A stretch of DNA of 64,000 nt from Tamarix chinensis (lineage: Eukaryota > Streptophyta > Magnoliopsida > Caryophyllales > Tamaricaceae), in the NCBI GenBank assembly GCA_030549775.1, contig CM060180.1, positions 29,667,090-29,731,089 on the forward strand, given 5' to 3'. This document shows, piece after piece, positions 1 to 11,200 of this stretch (positions are counted from its first letter, which is position 1; every line of letters begins with the position of its first letter). Both the position numbers and the translations under genes were made by a program. A model generated the notes under the pieces. That model ran no database searches. It was not told the DNA's origin and worked only from the letters and a program-made list of their open reading frames with translations.

Positions 1-1385
1 CAAGAAGTTGGTAGGATGAATCTAGGTCACTCTACTATGGTGGATAGAGAGAAAAAACAAATATGAAGATGGGAAAAGAAATGGAGATGAAGATAGATGA
101 AAAGTAGGAGTATTTCGCCATTGAAGACAAAAATTTGTTAAAAGTAGCAACCTAGTAACAAGAATGTGCATGATGGTTGTGTAGTAGAGTTTTGACTATC
201 TCATGATATGGCAAGTAATGAAATTGGGGTTATGGTATTAGGGTGTCGTAAATGATATTTCATATACCGTGGTGGTTGCGACGTGATTTTTTTTCCACAA
301 CAAATATTAGCAAATATTGATAAATATCTGTAAATATAGGTAAAATATCGGCAATTATTGGTCAACAATGGTATATCGTTGATAAATAAGTGAAGTTTTA
401 AAACCGTTGCTTATCAACAATTTTGATAAATATTGATCGATATTGCATATTGGGACCGATATTTAATTGCATCGGATATGGAGATATTCCAGAAACACAA
501 GGGCTATGTTATAGCCAGCAATAAAACCACTGTTGCGATTATAATTGCGGTTGTGGTGTTACAGTATTAGGATGTTGCAAACAGTATTCTATATGTCGTG
601 ATTGTTACAGAAGGATTTTTTTTATTTTTTATTTCACGATAAATATTAATCAATATGGGTAAAGATTGATTGATATTTGATATTTTGTTGATATTGTGGC
701 AATAGATATGTGATTTTTTGGAACGGTTGTGTTTCAGAATTTTCATGTTGTGGATGACCTTGCGGCTGCTACACAATTGTGATACCAATATTGTATGTGA
801 TAGATTTTTTCTTATACAATTATATGATATTTTATCCTCTAAAAGATATTTTTTTGGGTATTTGGTATTTTTTCTTACCATGATAGGTTAGTGTCATGGG
901 TGGTCAAGTAGTAATAAATTGGCTGTACAGATAGTCTGTTGGATCCTTTTTGTCAACTGGTATCTAAGTAACAATAATTTTTTTTTCCTGAATGGATAGT
1001 TAAATTGACCTAACCCTTTATGTTTCAAAGAGTTTATTAGCATATATTAATATAATGATTAGTATATTTTTTTGATGTAATATTCATGTAATTTTGGTTA
1101 TATGTTTAAAAATTTGTATTATTCTATTTTTCACCGTTTTTGTGGTTCTTACCTTTTGAAAGGTGGGTCCCATCTTTTCTTTTTGTTTCCTACCCTATTT
1201 TGTTGCTTCTCATAGGAATGTTGAAGTCATGTTTGAATGATCTACCAAGGCTTGGGTCCAATTTATTTTTCTCTTCAATGTCCTTTTTGAAGTTAGTATT
1301 AGTCTGTGTTTAGATGTTATATGCTAACCTTTCGGGTAGACTATAACCAGTCTACACATGAATGCAGCTATTTTGCATTTTCCAG
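1..1385. other. Intron or upstream sequence with a degenerate direct repeat
   Basis: No exon is recognisable here, although the PH domain and first part of the START domain of the EDR2-like gene must lie upstream of 1386. Two diverged copies of an AT-rich block lie in direct order, about 228-490 and about 549-760, offset by roughly 325 bp. Both carry a TATTAGG(G/A)TG-like start, a T-rich run and many GATATTGAT-type words. The ORF on the - strand at 567-881 is low-complexity sequence and is not supported as a gene. Confidence 0.4.
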
Positions 1386-1424
1386 CAGTACATAAGAAGC
1401 GGCCTCCTAAATCTGGATATCAAC
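1386..1424 (+). CDS. EDR2L: EDR2-like gene, START-domain exon (first one visible)
   Basis: It follows a pyrimidine-rich tract and CCAG, and reads VHKKRPPKSGYQ, which fits the HKK-PP-GY core of EDR2-family START domains. A second AG at 1388 could also be the acceptor. Two in-phase donors exist, at 1425 (GTAAAA) and 1440 (GTAAGC). The second is the better consensus and would add five residues (RKKIN). Either joins in phase to 1530. Confidence 0.6.
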
Positions 1425-4400
1425 GTAAAAAGATAAATCGTAAGCTGCTGTTCATCCTTCTAAGTGTATATTTTTCTTGGACATGGGGTATTAACTTGCC
1501 AGTTTTTTTAACTTGGGTTCTTTCTGTAGCTTCGACTTGGGAGCTGAAAAGCTTGTCCCCATCAGGGTCTTCTGAATCTGCTAGATGTCTTTTGACTCGC
1601 ATGTTGGAGGTAAAGTCTGCTAAATGGAGTAAATGGAAGAAGAACCGGTGCCCAAAATTTGAAAATTCTATCCCTTTTGCATTGTTGTGTCAAGTGGCAG
1701 GTGACTACTTTTCAAGATATTAACCTTTCAATGTTATTTTCAATTGTTATGAAATTATATACAATAAGAGAGACTTTAGCATTCTGGCACATCCTTTTTT
1801 CTTGGGCAACATAGATCAGGACTGAGGGTTTAGTATTTTTAGATCAGTTTTCCTTATTAAACCAGAGCAAAGAGAAGTAAGGGGATGTCTAGTATCAGAA
1901 AATAGTTTCGTTGAAACTTGGAACTTCTTTTCAACATCTTTTGGTTCTAAAATCTGAAATGATAAAAGAGGAGTAAAGTGATATTAGTTAGTAAAAGATA
2001 GATTTTGTTTTTATCTGCAGTTATATGGTAATCATTCCATGTTTGGTCTTGGCTTGGAAGACTTGTAAGGGTGATGGTCTTATTTGGTATGCACAGTATG
2101 GCATCCTTAGGTAGAACGTTTAAGAAAACATAATACCATGTATTTGTGTTTGATTTATATTGAAGAAACAAGAGAAAAGGTTTATCAGCTTTCTTTTGAA
2201 CTCAAGATGTGGTTGGTCAAAAGGAATTCAACTTCCTATTTTTACTGTTCAAATTCTTAAACTCCAATCAGAAAATTACTTGCTATTATTTTCTGGGGAG
2301 TCTGCATGTAAAGTTATCTCTAGGACCAGACCTGGGGCGGTGCACCTCTAGTTTCGGATGACCTTGAGTTTCTGTTTATCGGTGAATATTATGATAGAAA
2401 CAACTATATATATTTCTGAAACAAAAAAACAGAATAGACCAAGTAGTAGAGCGCTACGCTTTACATGATTGTGAGTAGTCAGTGTTCATAGATCTGGTTA
2501 TGGCTAAGTGTTGTAGCATTATTGATGCATATGGAAAACAAATTGGGTCATACAAGGATGTTGGTGGCTTTAGAGCTGTTACCACCGAACTTAAACAAGA
2601 GAACGGTGATTAGGAGAATGAAGATAATATGATCTTCAGGCACCTCCTAAGGACCATATATTTACAAACACCATCTACGGTATTAACTTTAACTCTTGGA
2701 ATGAAGTAAGATTTAGGATAAATTCAATGAACCTCTTCACTTAAGTTTGAAATTCGTTCTCATTCTTTGAAAGAATATGGCAGCCAAATAAATTCTGTTT
2801 ATTCAAATGCATGCGCTTAACACTTTATAGAAGAGTGTTAAGCCTCATTTAGTTACAAACTAATAAAACTCAACCAAGAGTACAATCATTCATTGATCTT
2901 TTGGCTTGTTAAAATCAAGTGCAATCAGTCCTCCACACCCTTATAACTGATTATATAATGTCCTACAAGTTAACAATCTAAAACTAATAACTAGGTATCA
3001 TTAATTTACAAAAAGTAAAGGATAAACTTAGAAGCTTTTTTGTGGCAGGTTTAAAGTACAAGCATGGTTCGATTAAACCTTGTCTTTCTTCCAAAATTTC
3101 CTACCAACTCTGTACTTGCTGCTGTTGGCCTATTTGACCTTGAATTTCTTTATCCAATCAGCCCAAAAAGCTGTCCAAATTGTCGTCTTAATCTTCCATG
3201 ATCAGGCTGCTGCTGTCCTTGCTGTGATTCTTGATATTTCATGCCCAACATCCCTCAAAAAGTGCCTGCACATGCTGACTGGACCAGTTGGAATGGCAGC
3301 TGCTGCTGCATTTTTGGCTTGAATTGTAAGCCATTTTTTAGCCATCTAAAAGTTGGGAAGGTGGTGGTTTGAATATGGCAAATTAATTCTTCCAAGTAGG
3401 AAAATTAATCTAGGTGATATGTATGCTTCAATGTCAAAGCCTTGATTAAATTCTAAAATTCAGGTCTTGAACTCTTGAATTCGCAGCTGTCCATTTCCTT
3501 GAAATAAGTTGCAACTAATCAACCCTAAAGGACTCAAAAACCTTGAACAAACAAGCCACAAAGTGGCTGCTGCTGTTGTTGATAAAAATGAACCATTTTA
3601 GGATGGATTGAGGATTTTGCTTGGTTGAGTCAAGTTGAGAGGAGGACTTTGGTGTTTGGTAGCTACTTTAGAGTTGGTTGGATGCTTAAAGCAGTGTTTT
3701 AAAAGGCACTAAGGTGCAAGGCGTGGGTGTTTGGAGCCTTATTGCGCCTTAGATGCGCGCATGGACTAAAAATTAACTTCTTTTGTGTTTTCATTTTATT
3801 AAAAAAAAAAATCTGCAGTCAATTGGGAAGGAAAGGGAGGAGGGGAAAAAAGTCATGAGAAGACATATAGACGTAATTTTGAGTGGGAAAGGGAAAAAAT
3901 GTATTGAGTGTAGAGAAAGAAACCCTTATTGGCTATTTTTGGGCTTTATTTTCATAAGTATAATTAGTAAATCTCATTTTGGGAAGGAAAGGGAGAGGAA
4001 AAAGGGCCTCGGGAAGACCAATAGACATGATTTTGAAATATATATATATATATTAGGAAAAGTCAAAAGTAGTATTAGATTGGTAATATTGGTGCCTCAC
4101 TTCGCCTAGGCACCCACCTTCGCCTTGTGTCTAGAGTAGGGCTCGGCTCATTTACTAAACGAGCCTAAAAATGAAGCTTGGGCTTGGTTTGTTTATAAAC
4201 GAGTCGAGCCGAACTTTCAACGAGCCAACTCCCGAGCTTTGGTGCTAAACGAGCCGAACTCACGAGCTTTTGCACTGTAAATGAGCTCAAGCCCAAATTT
4301 ATTATGTTCAAGTTTGGCTTGTTTAATAATCGAGCTGAGCACGAACCTAATTTTTAAGCTCGTTTAATAAGCGAGCCGAGTCGAGTTGAGCCGTTAATGA

Positions 4401-5179
4401 GTCGAGCTCAAAAAGCTCGCAAGCCGGCTTGGTTTGTTAACAATCCTCTAGGATCCCTGTTGTCTAGATATGTCTTAGGCCTTTTCAAACACTGATCTAA
4501 AATCCCTACTTGACTCAAGGATGGTGAATTCTTCACAATATGACCTTCCTCACACGAATTTGACCTTGAATAAGAGCTCTTGATGGGTGCTTAGGATAAC
4601 TACCAATTCATCATAACTTTTGATAACAAAAATTAAAATGAATGTGGGTGCTCGTGCATCAATTATATGTGTGTGTGTGTGTGTGTTTGTGTGATGGACC
4701 TTGATTGTGGGCCAGACATACCACTAGGCCCACGTGGGTCCATTGATCCACTTTTAGTCCTTATGCATTATACTCGAGTTTATTAATATGTTGTGGGCAT
4801 TAGTTATTATTGATTCTTAGCAACTCTTAGTTTGTTAGTTAATTTATGCACTAGGGTTAATAAGTCTATTAGGAGGCTTATTAAGTCCTTGCATGCTAAA
4901 CCCTAGGATGGTCCCAAGTTGTAATCAGCTATAAATAAGAGGCTCTAGCCTGAGTATTAAACATAGTAGGTATTTATTAGAATTGTTATTTCTCTGGCAT
5001 TCCTGCATTCCTTTCACTTGCTACTCTATCTTCTCCTTAATTTTCACAAATCTTAGCTCTGATTCCCAATTATTCTTGATCAATTAGTTCCCTTCAATTA
5101 CCCTAATCTCTTCCCCTTGAATTCATCTGATTTTATGGAAAATGCTATTAATTTGACCGTGGCTCAAGCTGCGGTTGGT

Positions 5180-5222
<43 letters not shown>

Positions 5223-8200
5223 TAGGATAACGAAGTAGATCAACTGGCAAAGTATACTACTTGTGTAGGTGACCATGGTCCGATTATAACCAACAGTGAA
5301 ATCTACTGAATTCACTTTTTTATTATTATAATAAATTATTATTAATTATTCATATATATTATTTGTATTTTGACTGTAGTTAAGGTTTTATGTTTTTGTT
5401 TAAAATAGTGTAATTACTGAATCAATTATAAATGTAAACAGTGTTTGGTGACACTAAATATTTATTATTTACTTTTAATTAGAGCTGGCAAAAGTTGACC
5501 CGAGCGAAACCCGACCCGATAAGGCCCGAAAAGTTCAGCAACCTGACCCAACACTGACCCGATAAAAATAAACACGATCCGGCATTGACTCGCCCTGCTT
5601 TGACCCGACCCGGAGTTGACCCGACCCGACATTCACCCGATCTGACCCGACATTGATCTGACCAGACATCAAAATTTATTATAATAATAATAAATTACAC
5701 ATTTTATTATTTATTTAAAGCTTTTAAAAATATAATATTTTATAAATTCTACTTGTTTTTCATAATTTTATCCTAGACATTCTTATTTATTAATGATATC
5801 CTAATAAGATATATTATAAACATAATATTGTTAAAACTTATAAATATCTTCATTATTTACCCTTGAAAAAATAAAATGCATATAATATTCTTATTTTATT
5901 TATCTTTTTTTTTTCGATAAGTAAGAGATTTCATTACTTACGAAAGGATAAGGATTACAATCCTGAGATCAAACTACCATACAATCAACAAGACTAGCCC
6001 ACTTTTGGAATTTAACCTTATAATGTGGGTGCATTAAATGTCTAGCTACAACTAAGACAATAATTTGACTGATACTATCTATATCCCTACTACGGTTTTA
6101 AAAAACTCTCAAGTTCCTCTCATACCATACATTAGCAATATAAGATGAGAAAAGTGCTCCTAGGATCTGTTTTTTCTGTCTATTTTGTCTAGATCTTTTC
6201 AGCAAGAACTGCACCTCCTGTTGCCACCCTTGGATAGGGTCCCTTCTGTCAGCACATCTTCGAATTTTCCTCCATATAGCCGCTGTGGTAGGGTAGTGGA
6301 TAAACAAATGGTCCCGGGTTTCAAGACCCTGCTGGCAAAACACACATTGCTCTGATACATCCATACCAATCTCCCGAAGTTTAGCTTTAGTCATCAATCT
6401 GTCCCTGAATGCCAGCCAAAGAAGGAAATTGTGTCTTGGCAAGTTAAGGGAGTTCCACACAAGCTGGGGCCACTTCTGCTTATCTTGTCTGGGTCGCATA
6501 GCTTCATAAGCATCTTTGATGCTGTATTCTGGATAACCATTCGACCACCTCGAAAGAATAAAACTTTGTAATCGGGTGCGTACAAGGAGGATTCTCTGAA
6601 ACAACCAAGAGGTATAAGTAGTGGGATTGTACTCCCACACACTTATATTCTTAAGGTAGACAGCATGGATCCACTTCACCCAAAGCGAATCCTTCTTAGT
6701 AGCAAGGTTCCAAAGTAGCTTACCCAGGGCACACTGATTCCAAATGTCCAGGTTAAGGAAACCAAGACCACCCTCAGCCTTAGGGGTACAAATCTGTTCC
6801 CATGAAACCAAGGCGTGTCTTCTAACATGTATCTTTCCTGACCATAGAAAGTTTCGACAGAGACTCACAAACTGATGGAGGATCTTTCTTGGTAGGAGGA
6901 TCACCTGGCTAAAGTATAGTTGTATATTAAACAAGACCGACTTGATAAGCTGTAGTCTCCCCGCATAAGATAAATAAATAGTGCTCCAATGCCTAAGTCG
7001 AGCTGTTGCCTTTTCCAACATAGGTTGAAGTAGACTAGCCGAGATTCTAGAAGAGGTTAGAGGTAAGTAATCGGAAGAGTACCTTCCTGGAACCCCAGAA
7101 GATCAACAATTGCTCTTCTGATATCGGACGACACGCCGCCAAAATAGACAGTGCATTTCTGAGGGTTTAGGATCAAACCTGAGGTCCTAGAGAAATGATT
7201 AAGGACATCCTTAAGGCACTGGACACTATGCAAATCACCATGACAGAACAAAAGGATGTCGTCAGCGAAACTCATATTTGTTATCTTCAAAGCTCTGCAT
7301 CTAGGGTGGCCTTTGAAAGTATCATTGGTCCATAGCTGCTTGAGACATCTGGTCAGGTAATCCATGACAAGGACAAATAAGTAGGGGGAGAGGGGATCTC
7401 CTTGCCTCAACCCTCTTTTCGCCAGAAAAGGCGGAGACAGCACGCCATTTAAGTAGAGGGAGAAAGTCACAGTATTCAAGCAAGCGGTAACCAACTTTAC
7501 AAACTGGTAAGGAAAGCCATACAGAAGCATAAGGTCCCTCAGAAAACTCCAGTTGACCATGTCGTAAGCTTTTTGGAGGTCCAACTTTATCATGCATCTA
7601 GGGGAGACTCCCTTTCGAGCATATTTCCTCACCAACTCATGAGCCAATAACACATTCTCACCGATGCTTCTCCCCTTCAAGAAAGCGGATTGAGCAAGGT
7701 CAATGATTGAGGGCAAAATACCTTGAAGCCTCTGCGTAAGAATCTTCGAGATGATCTTATAAAGCATGGTGCAACAAGCAATAGGTCGAAAATCGGTGAC
7801 CTTTTGCAGGTTAGGCTTTTTTGGCACTAGGGTAAGAGATGTAATATTTACCTGCCTAGGCAGGAAACCGGTAGTGAAGAAATCCCTAGTAGCCATGAAT
7901 AACTCATCTCCAATAATATCCCAGCTCTTTTTAAAGAAACCTGCTGAGTAACCATCTACGCCTGGAGCCTTAGTGTCACCAACAGAGAAAATAGCTGCTC
8001 GGACCTCCTCTTTGGAAACAGGAGCATTTAGAGCTAACTTTTGCTCATACGTCAAAGAGCAATCCACGATAGAAGGGTTAAGAACTTCGAGCGACAAAGT
8101 ATCAGTGCCTAAAAGCTGCTTATAATAGTCACCGAAGGCCTTCTGGATTTCCTGAGCACCCCTTATCTCCCTTCCATTCTCTCCTATGAGGAAAGCAATG

Positions 8201-11200
8201 GTTTTCCGCTTTTGCCTCTCCTTCACCCTTGCATAGAAGAATTTATGATTTGAATCCCCACAGTGGAGCCATTGAATACAGGCTTTTTGTCTGAGAAACA
8301 TCTCCTCACAGTGTAGCAAATATGAATACCTGCTCTCAAGGCTGTTCAGCTGGTCTCTGAGACGTGGGTCGGGAGGGTTACAAAGAGATTTCTTTTGAAG
8401 GATAGACACCTCCTCACGCACAGCAGCGACCTTCTGGGAGATACTACCATATTTTACCTTATTCAATTGCTTGAGGTCCTTCTTGAGCATCTAGAGTCTC
8501 GACCAAACTCTAAGCATGGGGTTGCCTTGCAAGGGTTGATGCCAAGCAGCGTGCACAAGGGGTAAAAAGGCCTCATCGTTCGTCCAGAATTGGAAAAACC
8601 GAAACGGCTTCTTGCCTTGGACAGTAGAGACCCAAAGATTAACCACTACCGGGTTGTGATCTGATACCAGGGGGCTGAGGAACTCTGCAACAGAAGAGGG
8701 AAAAGATGTTAGCCATTCCATATTAACCAGAGCTCGGTCCAATTTACACATGACTTCCTCAGCACCCCCTCGTTTGCTGGACCAAGTATAAAATGTTCCT
8801 TGCCCTTGTAAGTCAGATAATCCCAGCTCTAAACAACAATCCTGGAAGTCTTTCATATCGGTAGCATTTGGCAGGTCACCTTGGAACTTCTCACTGCAGG
8901 ATAGGACCACATTGAAATCCCCCATAAGGATCAAATAAATATAATATGCAATGTAATAAATGATAATTATACATTTTATAGTATTGTTATGCTCACCTTT
9001 ATTTTATAAATTTATCTTTTTTTTAAGTGATCAAATAAATATAATATACGATAAAAATCTAATATTTTTACTTGTAAAATTTATAAATATTTAAAGCAAT
9101 CAAATATAATACTATTAAAACTTATAAATATCTTCATTATTTACCCTTATAAAAATAAAACACATATAATAGTCTTATTTCATATATCTTTACTAGTAAT
9201 ATTATGATTGTATCTAATATATACAATGTAACAATGATAATTATACATTGTATAGTATTGTTACACTCACCTTTATTTTATAAAATTATCCTTTTTTTTT
9301 AAGTAATCAAATAAATATGATATAAGATAAACATCTAATATTTTTACTTGTAAAATTTATAAATATTTTAAGCAATCAAATATAATATTGTTAAAAATTA
9401 TACCTATCTTCATTATTTACCCTTGTAAAAATAAAACGCATATAATATTCTTATTTCATTTATCTTTACTAGTGATATTATGATTGTATCTAATATATAC
9501 AATGTAATAAATGATAATTATACATTGTATAGTATTGTTATGCTCACCTTTATTTTATAAAATTATACTTTTTGTAAGTAATTAAATATTTTAAGTAATC
9601 AAATAAATATAATATTTGATAAACATCTAATATTTTTACTTGAATATTTTAAGCAATCAAATATAATATTGTTAAAACTTATAAATATCTTTATTATTTA
9701 CCTTTGTAAAAATAAAACACACATAATATTCTTATTTCATTTATCTTTATTAGTCATTTTATGATTGTATCTAATATTTACATTGTAATAAATGATAATT
9801 ATACATTGTATATTCTTGTTTGGCTCATCTTTATTTTGTAAAATTATCTTTTTTTAAGTAATCAAGCATAATATTGTTAAAACTTATAAATATCTTCATT
9901 ATTTATCCTTTTAAAAATAAAACACATATAATATTCTTATTTCATTTATATTTACTAGTAATATTATGATTGTATCTAATATATACAATGTAATAAATGA
10001 TAATTATATATTGTATAGTATTGTTATGCTTACCTTTATTTTATGAAATTATCCTTTTTTTAAGTAATCAAATAATTATAATATATGATAAACATCTAAT
10101 ATTTAAACTTGTAAAATTTATAAATATTTTAAGCAATCAAATATAATATTGCTAAAAATTATAAATATCTTTATTATTTACCTTTGTAAAAATAACACAC
10201 ATATAATATTCTTATTTCATTTATCCTAACTAGTAATCTTATGATTGTATCTAATATTTAGAATGTAATAAATGATAATTATTCATTGTATAGTCTTGTT
10301 TGCCTCACCTTTATTTTGTAAAATTATCCTTTTTTAAGTAATCAAACATAATATTGTTAAAACTTATAAATATCTTCATTATTTACCCTTATAAAAATAA
10401 GACACATATAATATTCTTATTTCATTTATCTTTACTAGTAATATTATGATTGTATCTAATATATACAATGTAATAAATGATAATTATACATTGTATAGTA
10501 TTGTCATGCTCACGTTTATTTTATAAAATTATCTTTTTTTAAGTAATTAAATATTTTAAGTAATCAAATAAATATAATATATGATAAACATCTAATATTT
10601 TTACTTGTAAAATTTATAAATATTTTAAGCAATCAAATATAATATTGTTCAAACTTATAAATATCTTTATTATTTACCTTTGTAAAAATAACACATATAT
10701 AATATTTTTATTTTATTTATCTTTACTATTAATCTTATGATTGTATCTAATATATACAATGTAATAAATGATAATTATATATTGTACAGTATTGTTATGC
10801 TCACCTTTATTTATAAAATTATCCTTTTTTTAAGTAATCAAATAAATATAATATATGATAAAAATCTAATATTTTTACTTGTAAAATTTATAAATATTTA
10901 AAGAAATAAAATATAATACTATTAAAACTTATAAATATCTTTATTATTTACCTTTGTAAAAATAAAACACATATAATATTCTTATTTCATTTATCTTTAC
11001 TAGTAATATTATGATTATGTCTAATATATACATTGTAATAAATGATAATTATACATTGTATAATATTATTATGCTCACCTTTATTTTATGAAATTATCCG
11101 TTTTTAAGTAATCAAATATTTTAAGTAATCACATAAATATAATATTTGATAAAAATCTAATATTTTTACTTGTAAAATTTACAAATATTTAAAGCAATCA

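Larger units (their letters stand above)
5905..8931 (-). mobile_element. 5'-truncated LINE (L1-like), nested in the hAT element
   Basis: Read on the - strand it starts inside the endonuclease domain (LILMGDFN at 8931), runs through reverse transcriptase and a zinc-knuckle region, and ends in a 10-base poly(A) seen as T at 5905-5914. About 3.0 kb remain. GC content is much higher than in the surrounding satellite. No clean target duplication is visible. The flanking repeat unit resumes about 30 bp further on than expected, which suggests a small target deletion. Confidence 0.92.

Noticed and set aside
567..881. 104-codon ORF on the - strand
   Set aside because: Lysine/asparagine/isoleucine-rich translation of AT-rich repeat sequence; no family signature.
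3080..3322. Possible coding relic on either strand
   Set aside because: Slightly richer composition, but neither strand gives a recognisable domain or consistent splice sites.
3783..4109. 108-codon ORF on the + strand
   Set aside because: Lies inside the 3692-4494 MITE and reads simple purine-rich sequence.
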